A stretch of 10,760 nucleotides of DNA from an uncultured bacterium (GTDB taxonomy: Bacteria > Actinomycetota > Aquicultoria > SKW223 > CALKMS01). The stretch is taken from NCBI GenBank assembly GCA_938091145.1, contig CALKMS010000030.1, positions 1-10,760 of the forward strand, written 5' to 3'. Positions 1 through 6,795 of this stretch are shown piece after piece. Within the stretch, counting starts at the first letter, position 1; each line of letters starts with the position of its first letter. The notes under the pieces were generated by a model. The model made no database searches. It was not told the DNA's origin and saw nothing but the letters and a program-made list of their open reading frames with translations. The position numbers and the translations under genes are program-made.

Positions 1-1
1 A

Positions 2-385
2 GTCTTAGGCGACCTGGAAGCTCAGGTAATGGAAGAGCTTTGGGAAATGAAAACCGCTTCTGTTAGAGAGGTTCACCAATCCCTCTGTCAAAAAAAAGGG
101 TTAGCTTATACCACTGTAATGACCGTAATGGACCGCCTGGCCAAAAAGGGTTATCTGGAGAGGAAAAAAGTTGGTCGTTCTTATCTTTACCAGCCAGCTC
201 TTAGTCGAGAAAAACTAAACTCTCTTTTAGCCGAATCAGTGATGGGCTCATTTTTTAGAGAGTTTGGGCGCTCAGCCTGGGTTGAGTTTCTGGAAAAAGC
301 GGCTCCGGAAGACGAAGAGCTACTAAAAGAGCTGGAAAAAATTGTTGCTCAAGCTCGAAATAAAAAGAAGGAAAAGGCAAAGTGA
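2..385 (+). CDS. BlaI/MecI/CopY-family transcriptional repressor (5'-partial)
   Basis: A winged-helix DNA-binding repressor of the BlaI/MecI/CopY family. The frame is open to the left edge: the codons before the ATG at 29 read V-L-G-D-L-E-A-Q-V, the usual start of this family's first helix. The ATG at 29 is therefore internal and only a few N-terminal residues are missing (127 seen; about 120-130 usual). Visible signatures are MEELWEM, SVREVHQSL, the recognition-helix segment AYTTVMTVMDRLAKKGYLER and the wing VGRSYLYQP, followed by a helical dimerisation tail rich in Glu and Lys. It overlaps the downstream M56 protease gene by 4 bp (GTGA), the classic repressor/sensor-protease pairing. Family knowledge: such repressors bind TACA...TGTA palindromes as dimers and are inactivated by proteolysis or, in CopY, by metal. 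A matching palindrome lies at 2697-2711. The inducer is not visible; copper is inferred from context. Confidence 0.93.
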   Translation, partial: VLGDLEAQVMEELWEMKTASVREVHQSLCQKKGLAYTTVMTVMDRLAKKGYLERKKVGRSYLYQPALSREKLNSLLAESVMGSFFREFGRSAWVEFLEKAAPEDEELLKELEKIVAQARNKKKEKAK

Positions 386-1323
386 GGTTTTATCCTTCAA
401 CAATTAGCTTAATTGGTTTGTTTTTGGTTTTTTTTCTGCTAGCTTCTTTTTTTCTCCTGGCGCCCAGGTTAATCGCTGGTTTGGTAAAATCCTGCCAGAC
501 TTTATTCCTTTCCTGCCGAAATACTCTCTTTTCTTTTCTCTCTTCGCCTGTTTTTTATCTCTGGCTCCCGCTTTCTCTTTTTCTCCTTGCTTTTCTGGCT
601 TTGCTCGGTCGCCTCACCCTTTCCTTCCTTTTTCTTTACCGACTGAAAAAAATTGACAAAATGCCATTTAAGATATCACGCCTAATAAAATCTTTGCCAG
701 AAATAAGAGGAGCGGAAATAGTTTTGATAGATTCTAAAGAGCCGCTGGCTTTTGCCGTCGGGCTTAAGAAGCCTCGCATTTACCTTTCGGAAGCTTTATC
801 CCATCAGCTAAAAGCGGAGGAACTAAAAGCAGTCTTTTTGCATGAAGTCGCCCACCTAAAAAGAAAGCACCACTTAAAACTTTTCTTAGCCAACTTCTTC
901 CGTGACCTTCTCTTCTTTCTCCCCCTCGCCCATCAACTTTATTTTTCTTTTGCTCTCCAAAAAGAAATTGAAGCAGATGATGAGGCGGTTAAAAAAACGG
1001 GGTCTCCTCTTGACTTAGCCAGAGCATTGTTAAAAACTGCTCGATCTCAACAGCTTTTGGCTTATAGCTTCCCCCACTACCATTCCTTTAATTCTCTGGC
1101 TCCTCGAGTAAAGAGATTGGCTGGAGAAAAAATTGGGGGTTCAAGAGGAGTATTTTTGAAGGGGCTAGCAGTTTCTCTTTTGATTTTAATTTTACTTTTC
1201 ACTTCGTTGGGCTTCGCTTTTCCTCAAAAGCACGACTGTTCTTCTCACTGTTCAACTAATGCTTGCTGTCAAAAAAATGAAACCTTAAACCTTTGTTTAG
1301 TTGCCCTAAACAGGCCAGATTAA
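382..1323 (+). CDS. M56-family (BlaR1-like) membrane zinc metalloprotease with Cys-rich external tail
   Basis: Integral membrane metalloprotease that probably inactivates the repressor encoded just upstream. Start is GTG at 382, overlapping the repressor stop by 4 bp. Hydrophobic segments lie at residues about 9-31, 58-87, 165-192 and 259-281. The zinc site is HEVAH (H154, E155, H158) with a later ExxxD motif (E195, D199), as in M56/M48 peptidases. True BlaR1/MecR1 carry a C-terminal penicillin-binding domain of about 250 residues. Here only about 32 residues follow the last membrane segment, and they hold H284, C286, H289, C290, C295, C296 and C305. By topology this tail should lie outside the cytoplasm. 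I infer a metal or thiol sensor rather than a beta-lactam sensor, because of the tail and the copper genes downstream. The stop codon abuts the stop of the convergent flavin-reductase gene with no spacer. Confidence 0.9.
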   Translation: MRFYPSTISLIGLFLVFFLLASFFLLAPRLIAGLVKSCQTLFLSCRNTLFSFLSSPVFYLWLPLSLFLLAFLALLGRLTLSFLFLYRLKKIDKMPFKISRLIKSLPEIRGAEIVLIDSKEPLAFAVGLKKPRIYLSEALSHQLKAEELKAVFLHEVAHLKRKHHLKLFLANFFRDLLFFLPLAHQLYFSFALQKEIEADDEAVKKTGSPLDLARALLKTARSQQLLAYSFPHYHSFNSLAPRVKRLAGEKIGGSRGVFLKGLAVSLLILILLFTSLGFAFPQKHDCSSHCSTNACCQKNETLNLCLVALNRPD

Positions 1324-1788
1324 TCAGCCAAAGTATGACTCGCGTCGATAAATGAGAGGTTTGAGTCCGTCTTCTGTTCCCCCCTCAACTACTTCAGCCA
1401 CAAAAATGGTATGGTCGCCCGCTTCAATCTCCCCAACCACCCGACAGTCAAGATAAGCCGCTATACCTTGAAGAATTGGGGAGCCAGTAATAGCGGTGCG
1501 GGTTTCGAGTCCAGCAAATTTATCGACCTCTCGGCCAGAACGAAAACCAAAATGCCGAGCGATGTCTTCCTGTCCTTCGGCTAAAACATTAACCGCTAAA
1601 ACCCGGCTTTTCTTAACCAAGTCATGAGTAAAGCGAGTTTTACCAATAGAAACAGAAATGAGAGGCGGACTAAAAGAGGCTCGGCTCAACCAGGCAACGG
1701 TCAAACCATTAGCTCGGGAATCCAGCCGGGTGGTGACCACATAAACCCCGCTAGTGATTAAACGCATAGCTTTTTCAATATCTTTCAT
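1324..1788 (-). CDS. Flavin reductase-like domain protein (FMN-binding split barrel)
   Basis: A 154-residue single-domain protein of the flavin-reductase-like (HpaC-type split-barrel) family, cytoplasmic with no signal peptide or membrane segment. Family features are the N-terminal segment LITSGVYVVTT, followed by NGLTVAW and SPPLISVSIGKTRFTHDLV (the usual FMN-phosphate and isoalloxazine region), AVNVLAEGQEDIARHFGF, and the late GDHTIFVAEVVEG barrel strands. Members bind FMN and reduce it with NAD(P)H, or act as small flavoproteins; the partner oxygenase or substrate cannot be told from sequence. ATG at 1788 is preceded by GGGTGG, a weak ribosome site. The gene is transcribed away from ccdA and ends against the M56 gene with zero spacing, so its end is tightly packed but its function may be unrelated to the copper genes. 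Its length is normal for the family. Confidence 0.9.
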   Translation of the reverse strand: MKDIEKAMRLITSGVYVVTTRLDSRANGLTVAWLSRASFSPPLISVSIGKTRFTHDLVKKSRVLAVNVLAEGQEDIARHFGFRSGREVDKFAGLETRTAITGSPILQGIAAYLDCRVVGEIEAGDHTIFVAEVVEGGTEDGLKPLIYRRESYFG

Positions 1789-1802
1789 TTACGCCAGCCA
1801 CC

Positions 1803-1811
1803 CTTATATCA
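1803..1811 (-). promoter_or_regulatory. Extended -10 promoter for the flavin-reductase gene
   Basis: On the minus strand this reads TGATATAAG, an extended -10 (TGnTATAAt with one mismatch). It would place the transcript start near 1796, only about 8 nt before the ATG at 1788. I see no good -35, as is usual for extended -10 promoters. It is back-to-back with the ccdA promoter candidate. Confidence 0.4.
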
Positions 1812-1830
1812 AAACCCCAATCAAAAGGTA

Positions 1831-1839
1831 TGATATAAT
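1831..1839 (+). promoter_or_regulatory. Extended -10 promoter for ccdA
   Basis: TGATATAAT is a perfect extended -10 (TGnTATAAT). The transcript would start near 1846, leaving a leader of about 59 nt before the ccdA ATG at 1905 without a recognisable Shine-Dalgarno. A second weak -10-like TAATAT at 1890-1895, 9 nt before the ATG, is an alternative. The 116-nt gap at 1789-1904 holds nothing else I can identify. Confidence 0.45.
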
Positions 1840-1904
1840 ACGCCTACATCATTTTCTACTTCTTTTTTTACTACTTGGAAAATATACTTTAATATCTTAA
1901 CAAA

Positions 1905-2639
1905 ATGAATATTAACTTTGGTGAAGTGGCAACCTATATTGCTGTTTTTAACGCCGGTTTTTTGAGTTTTCTCTCACCCTGCCTTTTGCCTCTCATTCCT
2001 GCTTACATCTCTGTCATCAGCGGTTTGTCACTGGAGGAGCTTTCCTCGGCTAAAAAATTTTTAAGCGGCAAGCCACTGTTAAAAATAGTTTTTTTCATTC
2101 TCGGATTTAGCTTGATTTTTGTCCTTCTCGGTGCCAGCGCCAGTTTCTTAGGAAGTCTTCTTCAAAAATACCGCCTTACGCTGGCTCAGGTTGCCGGGGT
2201 TTTCATTATTGTTTTAGGGCTACACTTAATTGGTTTGGTTAAGCTAAGTTTTTTAGAAAAGAGCTCAAGAAAAAAAATGGAAACCCCATCAAAGCTCTTG
2301 ACTTCCTTTTTTTTGGGAGGAGCTTTTGCTCTTGGCTGGTCCCCCTGTGTCGGCCCAATTTTAGGCTCAGTTTTACTCTATGCTGCCGCTGAAAAAACTG
2401 TTGCTCAAGGGGTGATGCTTCTGGCCATTTACTCTTTGGGTTTAGCTATTCCCTTTTTTCTTTCTGCCCTTTTTGCTCAGTTTTTCCTTTCCTTTTTCAA
2501 AAAATTCAAAGGTTTCTTAAAGGCAGTTAAAATAGTAAGTGGTTTGTTGCTTTTGCTCTTTGGCCTTCTGCTCCTAACCAACAAGCTTTCTTTCCTTTCA
2601 AATTACTTCTTAAAAATCTTCCCATCCATCACTCAATAA
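1905..2639 (+). CDS. ccdA: CcdA-type thiol:disulfide transmembrane electron carrier
   Basis: Short CcdA/DsbD-transmembrane-family protein (244 residues, about six hydrophobic segments). It carries reducing equivalents from cytoplasmic thioredoxin across the membrane to extracytoplasmic thioredoxin-like proteins, for cytochrome c maturation or disulfide reduction. The two signature redox cysteines are present in their inverted-repeat contexts: C26 in SFLSPCLLPLIPAY and C148 in GWSPCVGPILG. It has no DsbD alpha or gamma domain, so it needs a separate extracytoplasmic thioredoxin partner. The thioredoxin-fold protein at 7311-7715 is the only candidate in this window (inference). No ResB/CcsA cytochrome-assembly genes are seen nearby. 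The ATG at 1905 lacks a Shine-Dalgarno but gives the standard N-terminus before the first membrane segment. The gene ends 31 nt before the copper-operon promoter. Confidence 0.93.
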   Translation: MNINFGEVATYIAVFNAGFLSFLSPCLLPLIPAYISVISGLSLEELSSAKKFLSGKPLLKIVFFILGFSLIFVLLGASASFLGSLLQKYRLTLAQVAGVFIIVLGLHLIGLVKLSFLEKSSRKKMETPSKLLTSFFLGGAFALGWSPCVGPILGSVLLYAAAEKTVAQGVMLLAIYSLGLAIPFFLSALFAQFFLSFFKKFKGFLKAVKIVSGLLLLLFGLLLLTNKLSFLSNYFLKIFPSITQ

Positions 2640-2670
2640 AACCACTACCACCTGCTCTTTTTAAAAACTA

Positions 2671-2699
2671 TTGACAGTAGTAAATTGATAGTTTATACT
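2671..2699 (+). promoter_or_regulatory. Sigma70-type promoter of the copper/thiol operon
   Basis: A perfect -35 TTGACA (2671-2676) and a near-consensus -10 TATACT (2694-2699) are separated by exactly 17 nt. The start of transcription would fall near 2706. It lies in the 97-nt gap between ccdA and the preferred ATG at 2737. This is the strongest promoter in the window and its -10 is overlapped by the palindrome at 2697-2711, the arrangement expected for repression. Confidence 0.75.
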
Positions 2700-2711
2700 A
2701 CATTATGTAGT
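2697..2711 (+). promoter_or_regulatory. Probable BlaI/CopY-family operator
   Basis: ACTACAT-T-ATGTAGT has two perfect 7-bp inverted arms around one central base. It contains TACA and TGTA half-sites in the orientation bound by BlaI/MecI/CopY repressors (usual core TACAnnTGTA; the gap here is 3 nt). It overlaps the end of the -10 and the predicted transcription start, so a bound dimer would block polymerase. A looser inverted pair GTAGTA (2677-2682) / TACTAC (2696-2701) lies within the same promoter. Assignment to the repressor at 2-385 is inference. Confidence 0.6.
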
Positions 2712-2736
2712 TTTAATTTTGAGATATGGAGTTGGT

Positions 2737-3855
2737 ATGTGGCTTTTGTTTGGTGCTGGTTTGTTAACTGGATTTCACTGTCTTTCCATGTGCGGAAATT
2801 TAGTTATCGGTTACTCTATCCGCTCAAATAAATCAATCAACTGGAAAAATCATTTAGTTTATAACTTCTTTCGTTTGCTATCCTACAGTTTCACCGGTTT
2901 TTTGCTTGGTTTTTTAGGAAAAGGGCTTAACTTAGCTGCATATGGAGGCACGGCTAGCATTGCCGCCGGAATTTTTATGCTGTTTTTTGGTTTGAAACTG
3001 CTAGGAGTTATTAAGTCCAGCTTGCTTCCGGCTTTTCCCGGTTCAAGTTTTTTAAAAGATAAACTCTTTAAGCTAACCGAAAAGGTGCGCCAGTTAAGTC
3101 AAGGTAGCAAAGTCCATTATCTCTTAGAAGCGGGATTTGGTTCGCTTTCCGGGTTTATGCCCTGTGCTCCTTTGCAAGCAGCTCAGCTTTACGCTGCTGG
3201 AACCGCTAGCCCCTTTCTCGGAGCCTTAGCAATGCTAATTTTCGGACTGGGAACAGTGCCTCTCCTTTTTTCCTACGGCACTTTAACTGGAAAACTTTCT
3301 TTGACTTTTAAAAACCGACTAGCTACTGTCTCAGCTCTCCTGGTTATTTTTTTAGGGCTTTTAGTTTTAAATCGAGGGCTAACTTTAAGCGGTTCTCCTT
3401 TTAACTTAGCTCAGCTTAAAGGCCTGATTTTGAGCAGTTTTAATCAGGAAGGAAATCAGGCTGAGGTCGCGAAAATAAAAATAGAGAACAGCCGCTATTT
3501 CCCCTCAATAATAAATTTAGCTGAGAACCAGCCTCTAAAAATAATAGTTTTTCGCAAAGAAGACAGGGCTTGCTCTAAGGAAATTGTCTTTCCCCAAATC
3601 GGCGTAAGAAAAGCCTTAAAACCCTTTGAAGAAACCGTAGTTGAGCTGCCCCCCCTTAAAGCTGGCACCTATCAGTTCACCTGCCAGATGGGAATGATGA
3701 GCGGCACTTTGATAGTTGGAGAGGGCTCCAAAACAACCTCTGTTTATTTTGGTGTTTTGCTTTTAAGCCTGGGGGCGCTGGGGCTCTGGTATTCACTTAA
3801 TGAAAGAAAAGTTTCGCCAAAAAAGTCAAAAACTAAAAGAAAGGAGAGGCGATGA
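2737..3855 (+). CDS. UreH/TauE-like (DsbD-superfamily) membrane protein fused to a cupredoxin domain
   Basis: About 372 residues. I choose the ATG at 2737 over the in-frame TTG at 2719 because GGAG (2728-2731) sits 5 nt before it and the first membrane segment starts at once. The N-terminal part (residues about 1-215) is a six-segment membrane domain of the UreH_2/sulfite-exporter-TauE-like type, with GFHCLSMCGN (C15, C19) near the start and GFMPCAP (C143) at the start of the second half, echoing the CcdA cysteine layout. A cupredoxin-like domain follows (about 243-330), with likely Cu ligands C279 (ACSKE), C316, M318 and M320 (TCQMGMM). A last membrane segment (about 336-353) and a Lys/Arg-rich cytoplasmic tail close it. 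It is the first gene of the copper operon and overlaps the HMA gene by 4 bp. A Cu-handling or thiol-electron role outside the membrane is inferred; the substrate is unknown. Confidence 0.85.
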   Translation: MWLLFGAGLLTGFHCLSMCGNLVIGYSIRSNKSINWKNHLVYNFFRLLSYSFTGFLLGFLGKGLNLAAYGGTASIAAGIFMLFFGLKLLGVIKSSLLPAFPGSSFLKDKLFKLTEKVRQLSQGSKVHYLLEAGFGSLSGFMPCAPLQAAQLYAAGTASPFLGALAMLIFGLGTVPLLFSYGTLTGKLSLTFKNRLATVSALLVIFLGLLVLNRGLTLSGSPFNLAQLKGLILSSFNQEGNQAEVAKIKIENSRYFPSIINLAENQPLKIIVFRKEDRACSKEIVFPQIGVRKALKPFEETVVELPPLKAGTYQFTCQMGMMSGTLIVGEGSKTTSVYFGVLLLSLGALGLWYSLNERKVSPKKSKTKRKERR

Positions 3856-4061
3856 AAAAAATTATTAAGGTAAAAGGCATGCATTGCCACGGTTGCGAAA
3901 TGCTTATCAAGCTCTCGCTTAAAGAGCTTGAAGGAGTTAAAGAGGTGGAGGCTTCTTACCAGCAAGGTGAAGTGGAAGTCGAGTACGACGAAGGTCAGGT
4001 TGGTTTAAAGAAAATCTTAGAAGTAATTAAAGAAAATGGTTATGAGCCTGAGGAGGTATAA
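3852..4061 (+). CDS. CopZ-like heavy-metal-associated (HMA) metallochaperone
   Basis: A 69-residue free-standing HMA domain with the ferredoxin-like beta-alpha-beta-beta-alpha-beta pattern and metal site MHCHGC (C12, C15; His between the cysteines). The later segments EVEVEYDEGQVGLKKILEVIKENGYEPEE match HMA strand 3 through helix 2. Family role: it binds Cu(I), less often other soft metals, in the cytoplasm and hands it to a P1B ATPase or a repressor. ATG overlaps the upstream stop (ATGA) and has a strong ribosome site, AAGGAGAGG. It lies two genes before the CopA-type ATPase, so Cu(I) delivery to it is the simplest reading. It is full length for the family. Confidence 0.92.
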   Translation: MKKIIKVKGMHCHGCEMLIKLSLKELEGVKEVEASYQQGEVEVEYDEGQVGLKKILEVIKENGYEPEEV

Positions 4062-4063
4062 CA

Positions 4064-4552
4064 ATGAAAAAGAAACTGATTTTTAGTGTTTCTCTGCTTT
4101 TTCTAATTCTTGGCCTAATAATTATCGGAGCAAACCTGGTCAACAGCGTGAGCTCGGTTACAGAAAATGCTTTCATTAAAAAAACAAAGGGTCAATTCCA
4201 AGCTAATCCGCCTTTAGGAGGCTCCGGCTGTGCCTGCTGCGGAAACTCAAATCCAGCCCTAGCTGGAACTTCTGGAAAGGCAGTGATAAAAAAAGGCTAT
4301 CAGGAGGCAATCATTACCGTAAGCGGTGGCTACCAGCCAGAAACGCTGGAAGTTAAGGCCGATCTGCCTTTGAAGTTAACCTTTACTCAGGGAACTTCTT
4401 CCTGCGACTCAATAATTATTTTACCCTTTGCCAACTTTAGGGTTGATGTAACTTCTGGTCCTCAAACCATAGACATACCGCCTCTAAAGTCTGGCGTCTA
4501 TAATTACTCTTGCTGGATGAATATGCTACAAGGAAGGATTGTGGCTAAATGA
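4064..4552 (+). CDS. Membrane-anchored cupredoxin-like protein with Cys/Met copper site
   Basis: 162 residues. A single N-terminal membrane segment or uncleaved signal (about 5-24) anchors an external domain. A linker carries a C-A-C-C cluster (C56, C58, C59) inside a Gly-rich stretch, then a cupredoxin-like beta domain (about 72-162) with C114 (SSCDS) and YSCWMNM (C150, M152, M154). This resembles the C-terminal domain of the upstream UreH-like fusion, so the operon encodes two related copies. In classical cupredoxins two His complete the site; here the visible ligands are Cys and Met, which favours Cu(I) storage or transfer over blue-copper electron transport (inference). Ribosome site GAGGAGG lies 6 nt before the ATG; the stop overlaps the ATPase start (ATGA). 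Confidence 0.82.
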   Translation: MKKKLIFSVSLLFLILGLIIIGANLVNSVSSVTENAFIKKTKGQFQANPPLGGSGCACCGNSNPALAGTSGKAVIKKGYQEAIITVSGGYQPETLEVKADLPLKLTFTQGTSSCDSIIILPFANFRVDVTSGPQTIDIPPLKSGVYNYSCWMNMLQGRIVAK

Positions 4553-6777
4553 AGGAAGAAAAAACAGAGAGAGCAACCATCGCTATTGGGGGAATGACTT
4601 GTGCCGCCTGTGTGGCAGTGGTAGAAAAAGCCCTTAACTCTTTAAATGGGGTTAAAAAAGCAATAGTCAACTTAAGCACTGAAAGGGCTTCAGTGGTTTA
4701 TTTTCCGGAAAAAGTGACCGCAGAAGAAATAGTGAAGGCTGTCGAAAGCGTTGGTTACAGCGCCCGCTTCCTTAAGTCAGGAGCTCGAATGGAAGAGCTC
4801 TTAAGTGAGCAGGAAAAGGTGCAAAGAAAAAAAGAAAGGCGTCAGCTTGGACTTTTCTTCTTAGCTCTCGCCCTTTCAATTCCTATCACCCTTCTTTCAA
4901 TGCTTCCGCCGTTAATGGAGCTGTTGCCAATGGAAACCCGCAACCTTATCCTTTTTCTCTTAGCCACACCAGTCCAGTTTGTTGCCGGCTGGCCCTTTCT
5001 TAAAAGCGCTTTTCAATCAATAAGAAAGCTTTACGCCAATATGGATGTTTTAGTCTCCCTGGGAACTCTCTCCGCTTACTTCCTTTCGGTTTACAATAGC
5101 TTTTTCTCTTTTGGCCCAGCTTTTTTTGAAACTGCTTCTCTTCTCATCACCTTCATTCTTCTGGGGAAAATTCTTGAAGCCCGAGCAAAATCCAGAACTG
5201 GTAGAGCCATAAAAAAACTGGTCGGGTTAGCGCCAAAAGAGGCACGAGTTTTAAAAGGCACTCAGGAAATTGTGGTCGGAATTGACGATTTAATCCCTGG
5301 CGATCTGGTGCTGATAAAACCAGGCGAAAAAATACCGGCTGACGGCGTGGTGGTTGAAGGAAGTTCGTCCGTTGACGAATCAATGCTTTCCGGCGAGCCT
5401 TTGCCAGTAGAAAAGTTGCCAGGCTCTCACGTAATTGGTGGAACAATCAACAAACAAGGAAGCTTAAAAGTGCGCATTGAGAAAGTGGGAGAAGAAACGG
5501 TGCTTTCACAAATTATTAAACTGGTTGAAGAAGCTCAGGCAAGCAAGCCAGAGGTGCAACGAATTGCTGACCTCATTTCCGCTTACTTCGTGCCAGTGGT
5601 AATTTTAATCGCTATTGGCACTTTTTTTAGCTGGTATTTTTTACTCAATGCCGGTTTTGTTAAGGCTTTACTTACTGCTGTTGCCGTTTTAGTTATCGCC
5701 TGCCCCTGTGCCCTTGGGTTGGCTACTCCCACCGCCATTATGGTTGGTTCAGGAAAAGGAGCCGAAAACGGCGTCCTGGTAAAAACGGGTGAGGCTTTAG
5801 AAAAAGCTGGCAAGTTAACCACGGTAATCTTCGATAAAACGGGAACTTTGACGGAGGGAAAACCAGCAGTTACTGATTTATTCTTTAATGAAGTAGCAGA
5901 GGAAGAAAAGAAAAAAGTTTTAAGTGGAGTCTATTCTCTTGAGTCTCTTTCTGAACACCCTTTAGCTGAAGCTATTGTTAAATTTATTAAACAAAACTTT
6001 CCCCAAATTGAAAAAGCTGGAGTTTCCCAGTTTGAAGCCATCGCCGGCTCGGGAGTAAAAGGTCGGGTTGAGAAAGACTGGTTTTTCGTTGGGATCCCAA
6101 AAGAGAAAAAAGGTAAAAGCGAGGAAAGTAATGATTTTTGGAGAAAGGTTGAAGAAAGAAAAAGAGAGGGGAAAACTATCTCTTTGGTTCAATTAAATGA
6201 CAATAAGATAGTAAGTGCCCTGGTTATCGAAGATAAGCTTAAAGACGAAGCCAGAGAAACGGTTAGCTGGTTAAATCAGGCTAAAATAAAATCCTATCTG
6301 GTTACCGGAGATAATCGCCTGACCGCTGAGAGCATTGGAAAAGAAGCCGGAATTCCAGCTGAAAACATTTACGCTGAAGTTTTGCCCAAAGAAAAAGCCG
6401 AAATTGTTAAAAAGCTACAACAAAAAGGTGAGATCGTCGCCTTTGTCGGCGACGGAATAAACGACGCTGTCGCTCTGACCCAAGCCGATGTTGGCATTGC
6501 TTTAAGCTCTGGCACCGATGTAGCTATTGAATCAGCTGATATTGTCTTGGTGAGGGGTTCGCTAAAAAGCGTCCTCATTGCCATTGATCTTTCGAAAAAA
6601 ACCATTCGAAAAGTTTGGACTGGTTTTTTCTGGGCTTTCATCTACAATCTCCTGGGAATCCCAATTGCTGCTAGTGGCCACCTCCGACCAGAGCTGGCTG
6701 GTTTGGCGATGGCTCTTTCTTCCGTCTCAGTTGTCGCCAATGCCTTACTTCTTAACCGCTATAAATTCAAAGACTAA
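4549..6777 (+). CDS. copA: Cu(I)-exporting P1B-type ATPase (CopA family)
   Basis: 742 residues, complete. It pumps Cu(I) out of the cytoplasm at the cost of ATP. One N-terminal HMA domain (about 8-74) carries GMTCAAC (C18, C21). Eight membrane segments follow the P1B layout. The transmembrane metal motif is CPC (C385, C387), and YN in the seventh (FIYNLLGIP) plus MALSS in the eighth complete the Cu(I)-specific P1B-1 pattern. The actuator loop has SGEPLPVEK; the phosphorylation site is DKTGT (D429); the nucleotide domain has SEHPLAEA (H470, P471); the hinge is GDGIND (D635). The start overlaps the upstream stop by 4 bp with AAGGAAGG upstream. HMA chaperone and cupredoxin genes just before it support copper rather than Zn/Cd, although direction of transport is inferred from family knowledge. 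Nothing is missing or broken. Confidence 0.96.
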   Translation: MKEEKTERATIAIGGMTCAACVAVVEKALNSLNGVKKAIVNLSTERASVVYFPEKVTAEEIVKAVESVGYSARFLKSGARMEELLSEQEKVQRKKERRQLGLFFLALALSIPITLLSMLPPLMELLPMETRNLILFLLATPVQFVAGWPFLKSAFQSIRKLYANMDVLVSLGTLSAYFLSVYNSFFSFGPAFFETASLLITFILLGKILEARAKSRTGRAIKKLVGLAPKEARVLKGTQEIVVGIDDLIPGDLVLIKPGEKIPADGVVVEGSSSVDESMLSGEPLPVEKLPGSHVIGGTINKQGSLKVRIEKVGEETVLSQIIKLVEEAQASKPEVQRIADLISAYFVPVVILIAIGTFFSWYFLLNAGFVKALLTAVAVLVIACPCALGLATPTAIMVGSGKGAENGVLVKTGEALEKAGKLTTVIFDKTGTLTEGKPAVTDLFFNEVAEEEKKKVLSGVYSLESLSEHPLAEAIVKFIKQNFPQIEKAGVSQFEAIAGSGVKGRVEKDWFFVGIPKEKKGKSEESNDFWRKVEERKREGKTISLVQLNDNKIVSALVIEDKLKDEARETVSWLNQAKIKSYLVTGDNRLTAESIGKEAGIPAENIYAEVLPKEKAEIVKKLQQKGEIVAFVGDGINDAVALTQADVGIALSSGTDVAIESADIVLVRGSLKSVLIAIDLSKKTIRKVWTGFFWAFIYNLLGIPIAASGHLRPELAGLAMALSSVSVVANALLLNRYKFKD

Positions 6778-6782
6778 AAAGG

Positions 6783-6788
6783 TAAAAT
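6783..6788 (+). promoter_or_regulatory. -10-like hexamer 7 nt before the RseC-like gene
   Basis: TAAAAT ends 7 nt before the ATG at 6796, where a leaderless transcript would begin. No -35 is evident and the site lies in an 18-nt gap after copA, so the gene may simply be co-transcribed; AAGG at 6779-6782 is a distant ribosome-site alternative. It is listed because three other genes in the window show the same spacing. Confidence 0.25.
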
Positions 6789-6795
6789 TTAAATT

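Noticed and set aside
29..31. ATG at 29 as the true start of the BlaI-like gene
   Set aside because: In-frame codons upstream encode the conserved L-G-D-L-E segment of the family, so the gene begins left of the window.
382..1323. Beta-lactam sensor BlaR1/MecR1
   Set aside because: The penicillin-binding sensor domain is absent and no beta-lactamase or PBP gene is nearby.
2719..2736. TTG at 2719 as start of the UreH-like gene
   Set aside because: The ATG at 2737 has GGAG at 5-nt spacing and begins directly at the membrane segment; the extra six codons contain that ribosome site.
3744..6641. Minus-strand open frames inside the copper operon (3744-3965, 5153-5446, 5583-5822, 5962-6192, 6369-6641) and similar frames at 6578-6805 and 6745-6942
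   Set aside because: They lie opposite or out of frame with strongly recognised genes and show no domain or ribosome site of their own.
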